A stretch of 12,706 bases of DNA, taken from an uncultured Spirochaetaceae bacterium (GTDB taxonomy: Bacteria; Spirochaetota; Spirochaetia; Treponematales; Treponemataceae). Both the position numbers and the translations under genes were made by a program. Under the pieces are notes generated by a model. It was not told the DNA's origin, searched no databases, and worked only from the letters and a program-made list of their open reading frames with translations. The DNA is taken from NCBI GenBank assembly GCA_902796985.1, contig CADBRC010000162.1:1-12706 (forward strand), given 5' to 3'. Of this stretch, positions 6,411-12,706 are shown in pieces; within the stretch, counting starts at the first letter, position 1; every line of letters begins with the position of its first letter.

Positions 6411-7486
6411 TGGAAAAGAAAGCCAGGCCGAAGAAAAAAAAGCACGTTTTCCTGACCATACTTCTTATCCTGCTCTTTCTTATCCTTCTGGCAGGGCTTG
6501 CAGGTGTTTTGGCGATTCGCTATGCCCTCAGCCCCGTTTCAGAGAGCAAAGAGACAGCAACGGCCTATGAGTTTCATGTTCCCAACGGGATGACCGTTAT
6601 GGAGGCAGCGACCAGGCTGGAGGAGGAGGGGATACTTCGGTCGCGCTACTTCCTTTATGCTGCAGCACGCTACAGGATTTTCCACCGGGAAAAGCCCTTC
6701 AACCTGAAGAGCGGGGCCTATAAGCTGGATTCCTCCATGCCTCTCGTAGAGATTTATGATCTGCTTCAGACAGGTTCGCCGGAGAACATAAAGGTCGTCA
6801 TCCCGGAAGGGCTTACGATTACGAAAACAGCTGCCATCATCGCTGCTGCGGGGCTATGCGATGAAGCAGAATTCATTGAAGCCTGCCGGTCGGAGGAGCT
6901 CATGCGTACGTATGGATTTGCCTCCAGCACACTGGAAGGTTACCTTTTTCCAGACACTTACTTCTTCACCGAGGGGATGGACGTTCAAAGCATACTGAAA
7001 AAGTTCCTTGATAACTTCGTCGAGAAAGCAGGGGACATCCCTTCACTGGACGGCATTACGCCGGAGAAGCTTAACGAGCGGGTCATCCTCGCGTCAATCG
7101 TCGAGCGTGAGTATCAGGTGGCGGACGAGGCTCCGCTCATCGCGAGCGTCTTCCAGAACAGGATTGATGACGGAATTGGCCTCTATTCCTGTGCAACGAT
7201 AGAATACATCCTGACGGAGATAGAGGGAAAGCCCCACCCGGACAGGATTACCTACGAAGATTTGAAAATCGACAGTCCATATAATACTTATAAGTGGGCG
7301 TCCTTGCCTCCGACTCCGATTTGCAGTCCCGGCCTGGTTGCCCTCAAGGCTGCTGCGAATCCTCCCAAGACCGACTACTACTACTTTGTCCTGACAAATC
7401 CTGCGGAAGGCAGCCACACCTTCAGCAAGAGTTTCAAGGGGCACATAGAGGCGGAGAGTCTCTACACCAAACCGCGAAAAAAATGA
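6410..7486 (+). CDS. mltG: Endolytic transglycosylase MltG (YceG-like)
   Basis: A 358-residue inner-membrane protein. A short basic N-terminus is followed by one membrane helix (about residues 13-36) and then a periplasmic YceG domain. MltG cuts nascent peptidoglycan strands and is thought to set glycan chain length. Visible family features are the LysM-like part (K-S-G-A-Y-K-L-D, V-I-P-E-G-L-T), L-E-G-Y-L-F-P-D-T-Y, the catalytic segment A-S-I-V-E232-R-E, and S-P-Y-N-T-Y-K...L-P-P-T-P-I-C-S-P-G near the end. Glu232 aligns with the catalytic Glu of E. coli MltG. GGAG (6401-6404) sits five bases before the ATG. The start overlaps the upstream stop (TAATG) and the stop overlaps the dnaG start (ATGA), so translation is probably coupled on both sides. 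Confidence 0.93.
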   Translation: MEKKARPKKKKHVFLTILLILLFLILLAGLAGVLAIRYALSPVSESKETATAYEFHVPNGMTVMEAATRLEEEGILRSRYFLYAAARYRIFHREKPFNLKSGAYKLDSSMPLVEIYDLLQTGSPENIKVVIPEGLTITKTAAIIAAAGLCDEAEFIEACRSEELMRTYGFASSTLEGYLFPDTYFFTEGMDVQSILKKFLDNFVEKAGDIPSLDGITPEKLNERVILASIVEREYQVADEAPLIASVFQNRIDDGIGLYSCATIEYILTEIEGKPHPDRITYEDLKIDSPYNTYKWASLPPTPICSPGLVALKAAANPPKTDYYYFVLTNPAEGSHTFSKSFKGHIEAESLYTKPRKK

Positions 7487-9285
7487 GCGGCCGCATAACG
7501 AGAGAATCCCTTGACGAGGTCACGAGCCGGACCGATATAGTGAGCGTGGTCAGCGAATATGTGTCCCTGACCCAGCGGGGAAACGACTGGTGGGGTTGCT
7601 GTCCCTTCCACAACGAGAAAACTCCGTCTTTTAAAGTAGATCAGGAGCGCAAGCTCTACTACTGCTTCGGCTGCCACAAAGGCGGCAACGCAATCAAATT
7701 CGTGCAGGAACTGGAAAAGCTTGACTTTCCGGATGCCGTGGAGCGCCTGGCAAAGAAAGCCGGGGTCAAACTCATCTATGAGGACGGCGGTAATGAAACT
7801 CCCCGGGACGATTCCCGGCGGAAACTCAAGGATGAGTACATTGAGCTGTACACGCGGGTATCAACATCTTTCCATTATTTTCTTATGGAGACGGAGGCAG
7901 GCCGTTTTGCCTTGGACTACATCCGCAAGAGGGGCTTGTCGGACGAGACTCTGGATAAGTTCAAGCTCGGTTACAGTCCTGCCGACAGGCACTGGCTCTA
8001 TGCCTTCCTTAAGAAGAAGAACTACAGTGAAGAATTCCTGGACGGGTCGGGGCTTTTCAGCAAGAAATACAAAGGATACGCCTTCTTCTCGGACCGCCTG
8101 ATGTTCCCTATTTTCAACCGGGACGGCAAGGTCGTTGCGATGGGGGGGAGGTTCCTGCGCGGGAATGCGGATAAATCCCCCAAATACCTGAATTCGGGCG
8201 ACCTTATCCAGTACAAGAAAGGGGAAACCCTTTATGCGTTCAATTTTGCCAAGGAGGAAATCCGGAAGAACAAACGGGTCATCTTCTGCGAGGGCTACAT
8301 GGACTGCATTGCCTACCACCAGTGCGGCATAAGCTATGCAGTCGCCCCCTTGGGGACAGCCCTTACGCCTGAGCAGGTCAAGCTAATCAAGCCCTTCGTG
8401 ACGACGGTCCTGCTCTCATTCGACAGCGATGGGGCAGGACAGCAGGCGACAAAGAAAGCGATCTATATGTGCCGCGCGCAGGACCTGGAAGTGAAGGTCA
8501 TTCGGCTTTCCGGGGGTAAAGATCCTGCGGAAATTATGTTGAAATTCGGTGAAAAAGTCTTGACGGATGATGTGAATTCCGCTATACTAGACTGTGATTT
8601 TCTGTTGTCCAAACTACTGGAGCTATACCCGAAGACCAATCCCGAGAACAAGGCCCGGGCTTCTATGGAATTTTTCGAGTATGTGGACACCCTGCAGTCA
8701 AACGTCAGGAAAGAGGAGAGCCTCAAGCTTTTCAGCCAGGCTTTCGAGATTGAGCTGGAGGCTCTTAGGAGAGATTACAGCGACAGAAGCCGTCTTTCGA
8801 GGCATTTTGGGAAGGCCGTAAAAGGGCAGGAGACAGAGCAGGCAGTTGCAGAAGTCAAACTTTCTGCGGAACTGCAGGCCGTTGCAACCGCCGTGAATGA
8901 TGATGCAGGGCTTTTCCGCAAGATGCGGGAAGAAATCTCCGTGGAGGATATTGAGGATTCCGCGGCGCGCAAGTTGTTCGCTGTTCTTGAAGAATGTTCG
9001 GAGCATGATAATTTTTCAGTAAATTCAATACTCAACAGGTGTGATGATGAGGCCGTCAAGGCTTTCATCGTTAATTCGCTACGGCAATTTTCGGATTATG
9101 CCGAAGATTCTGTAAGGGATGCCGCCAAACGTATAAAGATTGGTTCGCTGGAACGGAGGGAGAAAAAGCTTCAGGAGCAGCTTCTCTCTTTAAGCAGGAG
9201 TTCATTGGATGAGGACAAGAAAAAGGTAAACCAGCTCCTAGAGGAGAAAATGGATATCGCCAGGCAGATTGACTTGTTGCGATGA
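7483..9285 (+). CDS. dnaG: DNA primase DnaG
   Basis: A 600-residue primase, normal length for the family. It makes the RNA primers for lagging-strand synthesis and works with the DnaB helicase. The N-terminal CHC2 zinc domain has Cys40-x2-His43-x17-Cys61-x2-Cys64 (CPFHNEKTPSF, YYCFGCHKGG). The catalytic Toprim domain has Glu270 in C-E-G-Y-M-D and Asp314-x-Asp316 in F-D-S-D-G-A-G, close to the E. coli positions. The C-terminal part is Glu/Lys-rich helical sequence, consistent with a helicase-binding domain. The start at 7483 overlaps the mltG stop (ATGA) and has no strong ribosome site, so coupling is likely. An open frame continues upstream to 7294 inside mltG but carries no primase sequence. 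A near-consensus promoter lies within the gene at 8560-8588. Confidence 0.96.
   Translation: MSGRITRESLDEVTSRTDIVSVVSEYVSLTQRGNDWWGCCPFHNEKTPSFKVDQERKLYYCFGCHKGGNAIKFVQELEKLDFPDAVERLAKKAGVKLIYEDGGNETPRDDSRRKLKDEYIELYTRVSTSFHYFLMETEAGRFALDYIRKRGLSDETLDKFKLGYSPADRHWLYAFLKKKNYSEEFLDGSGLFSKKYKGYAFFSDRLMFPIFNRDGKVVAMGGRFLRGNADKSPKYLNSGDLIQYKKGETLYAFNFAKEEIRKNKRVIFCEGYMDCIAYHQCGISYAVAPLGTALTPEQVKLIKPFVTTVLLSFDSDGAGQQATKKAIYMCRAQDLEVKVIRLSGGKDPAEIMLKFGEKVLTDDVNSAILDCDFLLSKLLELYPKTNPENKARASMEFFEYVDTLQSNVRKEESLKLFSQAFEIELEALRRDYSDRSRLSRHFGKAVKGQETEQAVAEVKLSAELQAVATAVNDDAGLFRKMREEISVEDIEDSAARKLFAVLEECSEHDNFSVNSILNRCDDEAVKAFIVNSLRQFSDYAEDSVRDAAKRIKIGSLERREKKLQEQLLSLSRSSLDEDKKKVNQLLEEKMDIARQIDLLR
8560..8588 (+). 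promoter_or_regulatory. Near-consensus promoter inside dnaG, probably for rpoD
   Basis: TTGACG (8560-8565; 5 of 6), 17-base spacer, TATACT (8583-8588; 5 of 6), preceded by GC as in the smpB and zinc-ribbon promoters. It lies about 730 bases before the rpoD start. In the E. coli rpsU-dnaG-rpoD operon, promoters within dnaG drive extra rpoD transcription, so the placement makes sense. It overlaps codons for a D-D-V-N-S-A-I-L-D stretch, so chance cannot be excluded. Confidence 0.55.
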
Positions 9286-9314
9286 CGCTTTCACTACTTT
9301 TAGGAGGCAAGACT

Positions 9315-10319
9315 ATGGAAACTTCTGATGATGAATTAAAAAAGGCAGAGAACGTGGCAGAAGAAATCAAGACAAAAAAAACAAGGAAATCAAAAAAGAC
9401 GGGAAAGAAGTCCCAGGGCAATGGCGGTCTGGACAAGAATTCCCTTGATGCCCTCGTTGCGGAGGCATCCGATGACGGGCAGGATTCCGTAGACATGGAT
9501 GATACGGATGACGGTCTGGACGAACGGGTAAAAAAGCTCATTGACTATGCCAAGAACAAGCTGCTCATATCCTGGGATGAGATAAATGAGATTCTCACGC
9601 CCGAATATGTGAATTCTCCCAAGATGGACGAAGTGCTTCAGCTTCTTCCCAAGTACAATATCCAGATAATCGACGAATCCGACCCCCTCCTTGACGAGGA
9701 GGATGAGGAGGCTGAGGAGGAACTTGAGGATGAGGAGACCATCGCCGGGGATGATGTTGCCTTGGAGCCGAAGGCTGATGACCCCGGCAAGAAGCGGTTC
9801 GTCGAGGGCGGTGACAAGGACAGCATAGATGACCCCATCCGCCTCTACCTGCGCGATATAGGCAAGGAAAACCTCTTGACTGCGGAGCAGGAGGTCACTT
9901 TGTCCAAGAAGATGGAGGATGGGCAGAACATCATAAAGGATGTCATAAAGAACTCCGGCATAATGATTCCCCAGTTCTTCCTGATAGCCCAGAAGGCCTT
10001 CACCAGGATAGATCCTAAGGAGCCCGGCAAGGCGCGGAAGGAAATAAACGAAGAAATGGCGGAGAAGAGGAGGCTCAAGAGCTCGTATGGCTCCATCCTC
10101 AAGTCCGTTCTGCCGCAGATAAAACAGTATATTGCCCTCAAGAAGCAGCTCAATGAAAATGACAAGAGTATGGATATTTTCCAGAACGAGCAGCTCATGG
10201 GCCTGAAGGCACAGATTGACAAGGAACTCCAGAAAATAGAGTTCCAGACGGAGGAGATAGAAAGGTTCAGTTCCAAGTTCCTGGAGGCGACTGACCGCAT
10301 AGATGTGTATCAGCGGTAG
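9315..10319 (+). CDS. rpoD: RNA polymerase sigma factor RpoD, N-terminal part (ends at in-frame amber codon)
   Basis: The first 334 residues of the primary sigma factor. A Lys-rich start is followed by region 1.1 (about 70-120, D-E-R-V-K-K-L-I-D-Y... to N-I-Q-I-I-D), which blocks free sigma from binding DNA. An Asp/Glu-rich linker (about 122-140) leads to region 1.2 (about 172-205, D-D-P-I-R-L-Y-L-R-D-I-G). Helical non-conserved region sequence then continues until TAG at 10317-10319. AGGAGG (9302-9307) is seven bases before the ATG, the strongest ribosome site in the window. The gene is 29 bases after dnaG. The reading frame continues without shift into regions 2-4 directly after the stop (see next entry), so this is one gene broken by a single codon. 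It is either a real nonsense mutation, a split protein, or a sequence error. Confidence 0.85.
   Translation: METSDDELKKAENVAEEIKTKKTRKSKKTGKKSQGNGGLDKNSLDALVAEASDDGQDSVDMDDTDDGLDERVKKLIDYAKNKLLISWDEINEILTPEYVNSPKMDEVLQLLPKYNIQIIDESDPLLDEEDEEAEEELEDEETIAGDDVALEPKADDPGKKRFVEGGDKDSIDDPIRLYLRDIGKENLLTAEQEVTLSKKMEDGQNIIKDVIKNSGIMIPQFFLIAQKAFTRIDPKEPGKARKEINEEMAEKRRLKSSYGSILKSVLPQIKQYIALKKQLNENDKSMDIFQNEQLMGLKAQIDKELQKIEFQTEEIERFSSKFLEATDRIDVYQR
10317..10319 (+). other. In-frame TAG interrupting rpoD, followed by SD and ATG pair
   Basis: The frame reads ...[17 protein letters not shown]..., with homologous helical sequence on both sides and no frame change. AGGAGA (10321-10326) and ATG codons at 10329 and 10332 follow at once, so reinitiation nine bases after the stop is possible. 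One base change would give CAG, AAG or GAG, all natural in this Gln/Lys/Glu-rich stretch. TAG is used as a normal stop elsewhere in the window (acyltransferase, smpB, zinc-ribbon gene), which argues against recoding. Confidence 0.9.
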
Positions 10320-10328
10320 CAGGAGAAG

Positions 10329-11300
10329 ATGATGAAGGAGCTGCGCATCAGCGACCCCGCGGGGCTTCGTTCCATCGGAAAGAGACTCGCCATCCATTCC
10401 GAAAGCGTCAAGCTGGAGCAGGAGCTGGGCATGGATGCGGACAAGATTCGTGAGGTCTACACGCAGATTCAGAAAATCGACAGGCGGCTCCATAACATCG
10501 AGTACGAGTTTGAGAACAGCGTCGCTGAAATTCTCGCTAAAACCAAGGAGATAAACCGGGGCAGGGCGATGATGGAGCTGGCGAAAAACCGGCTTATAAA
10601 AGCTAACCTCCGCCTCGTCGTCTCCATCGCGAAGAAGTACACCAACCGCGGGCTTCAGCTTTTCGATCTGATACAAGAGGGAAATATCGGACTTATAAAG
10701 GCCGTTGAGAAGTTTGAGTACCGCAAAGGCTATAAATTCTCGACCTACGCAACCTGGTGGATCAGGCAGGCAATAACTCGCTCCATCTCGGATCAGGCGA
10801 GAACCATCCGTGTTCCTGTCCACATGATTGAGCAGATAAACAAGGTCGTCCGCGAGAGCAGACAGCTGCTCCAGAAACTTGGAAGGGAGCCGACCGATGA
10901 GGAGATTGCCGCCCAGCTTTCATGGCCGGTCAGCCGGGTTAAGCAGGTGAAGAGCGTCGCGCGCGAGCCTATTTCTCTTGAAACTCCGATAGGTGAGGAG
11001 GAAGACAGCTCCCTCGGAGACTTCATCGAGGATAAGGAAGTGGAAAATCCCGCGACCCAGACCGCATATACCCTCCTGCAGGAACAGCTGAGCAAGGTCC
11101 TGAACACCCTGCCTAACCGCGAGCAGGAGGTTCTGAAAATGCGCTTCGGGCTTGAGCACGGGTATTCTCTCACGCTTGAGGAAGTTGGCCTGTATTTCAA
11201 TGTCACGAGGGAGAGGATCCGTCAGATCGAAGCGAAGGCGCTCCGCCGTCTGCGCCATCCCCGCCGTGCATCTGGACTGAGGGACTACATAGACCAATAA
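10329..11300 (+). CDS. rpoD: RNA polymerase sigma factor RpoD, C-terminal part (regions 2-4)
   Basis: A 323-residue continuation of RpoD in the same frame. It begins in the end of the non-conserved region ([12 protein letters not shown]) and then has all DNA- and core-binding parts. Region 2 contains [12 protein letters not shown] and the -10-binding [13 protein letters not shown]. Region 3 follows (I-R-V-P-V-H-M...). Region 4 includes [14 protein letters not shown] and the -35-binding helix-turn-helix [14 protein letters not shown]. If translated alone from 10329 or 10332, the product would resemble a sigma lacking regions 1.1 and 1.2 and could still bind core RNA polymerase. Together with the N-terminal part the intact protein would be 661 residues. 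Loss of RpoD should be lethal, so either both parts are made or the stop is an error. Confidence 0.9.
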   Translation: MMKELRISDPAGLRSIGKRLAIHSESVKLEQELGMDADKIREVYTQIQKIDRRLHNIEYEFENSVAEILAKTKEINRGRAMMELAKNRLIKANLRLVVSIAKKYTNRGLQLFDLIQEGNIGLIKAVEKFEYRKGYKFSTYATWWIRQAITRSISDQARTIRVPVHMIEQINKVVRESRQLLQKLGREPTDEEIAAQLSWPVSRVKQVKSVAREPISLETPIGEEEDSSLGDFIEDKEVENPATQTAYTLLQEQLSKVLNTLPNREQEVLKMRFGLEHGYSLTLEEVGLYFNVTRERIRQIEAKALRRLRHPRRASGLRDYIDQ

Positions 11301-11305
11301 TTTCT

Positions 11306-11334
11306 TCCCGGGGGAGGGCTGCCTCCTCCCGGGA
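11306..11334 (+). terminator. Probable terminator hairpin after rpoD
   Basis: A strong GC-rich stem: TCCCGGG + GGAGG (11306-11317) pairs with CCTCC + CCCGGGA (11322-11334), with one bulged T (11327) and a GCTG loop. It starts six bases after the rpoD stop. The T-run is not directly attached: short T stretches occur at 11341-11343 and 11352-11356. It could terminate imperfectly or act as a 3' stabilising stem. Confidence 0.6.
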
Positions 11335-11369
11335 CTCCCATTTGAAAATCGTTTTTCTCAATCCAATAC

Positions 11370-11411
11370 TAGACATAAGGAGAAAAAAACGCTATAGTTA
11401 CTTGCTATAGC
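11370..11411 (+). promoter_or_regulatory. Promoter of the zinc-ribbon gene with overlapping dyad
   Basis: TAGACA (11370-11375), 17-base spacer, TATAGT (11393-11398), with predicted +1 near 11405. A perfect inverted repeat, GCTATAG (11391-11397) N7 CTATAGC (11405-11411), covers the -10 and the start point. This position suits a repressor site, or a small hairpin at the 5' end of the mRNA. The hexamers closely match the smpB promoter. Confidence 0.6.
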
Positions 11412-11430
11412 ATTTTGAGGGGTCATGTCG

Positions 11431-11495
11431 CAATGAAAATGTCTGAGGGAAACCACGCCAACACAATGAAAATGACTGAGGAAAATCGTGCCAAG
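11431..11495 (+). repeat. 33-nt period direct duplication at the 5' end of the zinc-ribbon gene
   Basis: Two 32-base copies (11431-11462 and 11464-11495) match at 26 positions. Each begins CAATGAAAATG, so the tandem ATG start pair is duplicated. The period is 11 codons, giving MKMSEGNHANT then MKMTEENRAKL. The frame is kept and either copy could supply the start, but only the first follows a ribosome-binding site (GAGGGG, 11417-11422). Confidence 0.75.
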
Positions 11496-12332
11496 CTGGA
11501 GAAGCTTCAGGACGTGCTCGTAGAGAAATACAGGATTGAAGCGGACATACAGGAACTGCCCAGGGAACTGGAGGTAAGCACCGATACCTTGGAGCGCTAC
11601 CAGCATGACTGGATAGAGAAGAACGCGGAGTATGAATCCGAGAAAGCAAAAGTTTCCGCCCTCAAGATGGAGCTTGACGAGGCAGTCAGGGCCAGGGAGA
11701 TGGGTGAGAAGAACATGGATGACATAAAAACCCATCGTGAATATGAAATCCTTGACAAGCAGATCAGCGAGGCGCAGCGGAAGGAAGAGGAGATCCGCAA
11801 GAGCCTCCAGCAGGAAGAGCGTAAGCTTGAGGAACTCAAGGATGATCTTGAGGGTGACAACGAGATAATTGAGTCTCAGAAATCTGAGGTTGAGGAAATC
11901 AAGGCAAAAACTGCTGCGAACCAAGAGAAATTTCAGAAGCAACTGGCAGAGCTGGAGATTAAGGCGAACGAGGCCTCTGATGGCATAGACAGTGAGATTG
12001 TCTATAAGTTCCAGCGAATCATCAAGAGAAATCAGAAAGGCATCGTTGCGATAAAGGGAAATGTCTGCGAGGGATGCCATATGATTCTGCCTTATCAGTA
12101 TGCAGCGGATGTCCGCAGCGGAGATAAGGTGTATTTCTGCCCCTACTGCAGTCGTGTCATTTATTACGAGGAAATGCAGAATGGCGAGGAACAGTTCTAC
12201 TCGCCCGAGGATACTGGCAGTCTGCTTGGTGTTGGAGATGATGAGGACGATGACGAGTTCACCGACGAGGATGAAGATGTCAGCGAGGTTTCATCTTCCG
12301 AAGAGGGGGCGTTCGCATCGGACGAGGAGTAG
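11433..12332 (+). CDS. Coiled-coil protein with C4-type zinc ribbon (CdsZ/FlgZ-like, DUF164 family)
   Basis: A 299-residue protein. About residues 20-185 form a long, highly charged coiled coil. It is followed by a zinc ribbon with Cys212-x2-Cys215 and Cys236-x2-Cys239 (V-C-E-G-C-H-M-x-L-P ... Y-F-C-P-Y-C). A very acidic tail follows (about 265-299, Asp/Glu/Ser). This is the architecture of the DUF164 zf-RING_7 family. Known members include Helicobacter HP0958 (FlgZ), which supports RpoN, and Chlamydia CT398 (CdsZ), which binds RpoN and type III secretion parts. A role with sigma factors or the flagellar apparatus is therefore plausible here, but inferred. The acidic tail looks longer than in those homologues. 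ATG 11433 was chosen for the GAGGGG ten bases upstream; later in-frame ATGs at 11439, 11466 and 11472 are possible, and a TTG at 11415 overlaps the ribosome site. Confidence 0.82.
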   Translation: MKMSEGNHANTMKMTEENRAKLEKLQDVLVEKYRIEADIQELPRELEVSTDTLERYQHDWIEKNAEYESEKAKVSALKMELDEAVRAREMGEKNMDDIKTHREYEILDKQISEAQRKEEEIRKSLQQEERKLEELKDDLEGDNEIIESQKSEVEEIKAKTAANQEKFQKQLAELEIKANEASDGIDSEIVYKFQRIIKRNQKGIVAIKGNVCEGCHMILPYQYAADVRSGDKVYFCPYCSRVIYYEEMQNGEEQFYSPEDTGSLLGVGDDEDDDEFTDEDEDVSEVSSSEEGAFASDEE

Positions 12333-12353
12333 CGCAGGGGTGAATGGCAGAAG

Positions 12354-12381
12354 GTGGGTTTCTGAGGCTAAGGAGACCCAC
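12354..12381 (+). terminator. Hairpin between the zinc-ribbon gene and rnpB
   Basis: GTGGGTTTC (12354-12362) pairs with GAGACCCAC (12373-12381), nine pairs including one T-G wobble, around a 10-base loop; two more pairs can extend it outward. Only TT follows, so it is not a classic terminator. It may end or protect the upstream mRNA. It overlaps the region where the rnpB -35 should lie. Confidence 0.4.
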
Positions 12382-12391
12382 TTCCTGTGGA

Positions 12392-12397
12392 TATAAA
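12392..12397 (+). promoter_or_regulatory. Candidate -10 element of rnpB
   Basis: TATAAA, 5 of 6 to consensus, places the start of transcription near 12402-12404, which agrees with the expected 5' end of RNase P RNA. No good -35 hexamer is seen 17 bases upstream. Confidence 0.4.
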
Positions 12398-12401
12398 AGG
12401 T

Positions 12402-12706
12402 GACCGCGCGGTCCGGGCTTATGATAGTCCGTGTTCGTGAGGAAAAGTCCGGGCTCCGCCGGAAGTGATGCCGGGTAATAACCGGGAGGCAGGTAAAACT
12501 GCCTACAGAAAGTACTACAGAAAATAACCGCCCGCGCATTTCGTGCGGGTAAGGGTGAAAAGGCAGGGTAAGAGCCTACCGCGCTCCTGGTAACAGGAGT
12601 GGCACAAGCAAACCTCATCAGGAGCAAGATTATGCAGCGGCTTGGCGTTCCGGCCTTATGCCGCGGGTGAATCGCTGGAGTCTCCCGGTAACGGGTGACG
12701 CAGATA
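12402..12706 (+). ncRNA. rnpB: RNase P RNA, bacterial class A (3' truncated by window end)
   Basis: The catalytic RNA of RNase P, which cuts the 5' leader from tRNA precursors. Conserved blocks appear in the right order: the CR-I block GAGGAAAAGTCC with GGGCTCC (12439-12457), the ACAGAAA...ACCGCC block (about 12505-12532), GGGTGAAA and GTAAGAG (about 12553-12576), GGTAACAGGAGTGGCAC (about 12588-12604), GAGCAAG (about 12622), and a GCGGGT loop near 12663 that fits the CCA-binding L15 GGU. The closing 3' half of P1-P4 (the ACAGAACCCGGCTTAT-type block) lies beyond the window. The 5' end is estimated from the -10. CR-I has four A's where the usual consensus has three. Confidence 0.92.

Noticed and set aside
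7294..7482. Upstream extension of the dnaG frame into mltG
   Set aside because: The first 63 codons are out of frame with mltG and carry no primase sequence; the family N-terminus begins at 7483 with an ATGA overlap.
10317..10319. TAG recoded as a sense codon in this organism
   Set aside because: The acyltransferase, smpB and zinc-ribbon genes all end at TAG at the expected protein length.
9390..10823. Long minus-strand open frame (477 codons) opposite rpoD
   Set aside because: It mirrors the rpoD codon pattern, has Leu-rich low-information sequence and no recognisable domain, and the plus strand is clearly rpoD.

Overview
The window looks like chromosomal DNA from a spirochaete, most likely a Treponema with moderately high GC. 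This is inferred from protein style and gene order: an mltG-dnaG-rpoD cluster followed by a C4 zinc-ribbon coiled-coil gene and rnpB, an order I recall from Treponema. No species call is possible from the sequence alone. Almost everything here is housekeeping. There are no tRNA genes, transposase genes or CRISPR arrays.

Layout. 2-532 (+): 3' part of an SsuB/TauB-type ABC ATPase, cut by the window edge. 556-1698 (+): membrane acyltransferase (family 3). 1747-2316 (+): FtsB/DivIC-like membrane coiled-coil protein. 2339-2953 (+): Sua5/TsaC-type threonylcarbamoyl-AMP synthase, whose 3' end overlaps the convergent smpB (2934-3398, -). 3399-3699: divergent intergenic region with 41-bp tandem repeats between the smpB and RNase Z promoters. 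3700-4629 (+): RNase Z, overlapping an orphan NatA-like ABC ATPase (4622-5365). 5463-9285 (+): a tightly packed unit of MBL-fold hydrolase, mltG and dnaG, leading into rpoD (9315-11300), then a hairpin. 11433-12332 (+): zinc-ribbon coiled-coil protein. About 12402 to the window end: rnpB, the RNase P RNA, truncated at its 3' end.

How the genes connect. The main theme is information processing: replication priming (DnaG), transcription initiation (RpoD), tRNA maturation at both ends (RNase P RNA and RNase Z), tRNA modification (Sua5) and ribosome rescue (SmpB). Cell-envelope genes are mixed in (MltG, FtsB-like, acyltransferase). The mltG-dnaG-rpoD unit is a variant of the macromolecular synthesis operon. 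A near-consensus promoter inside dnaG could feed rpoD separately, as promoters inside dnaG do in E. coli.

The most notable signals are five. (1) An in-frame amber codon splits rpoD between regions 1.1/1.2 and regions 2-4, with a Shine-Dalgarno and ATG pair directly behind it. (2) At least three genes (acyltransferase, smpB, rnz) have a -10 element only about 6 bases before the ATG and no Shine-Dalgarno, which suggests leaderless mRNAs. (3) The 41-bp tandem repeat lies between two divergent promoters. (4) Perfect dyads surround the -10 elements of smpB and the zinc-ribbon gene. (5) Small irregularities occur in rnpB. Items 1 and 5 could be sequence errors and should be checked against reads first. 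I see no clearly new multi-gene system.
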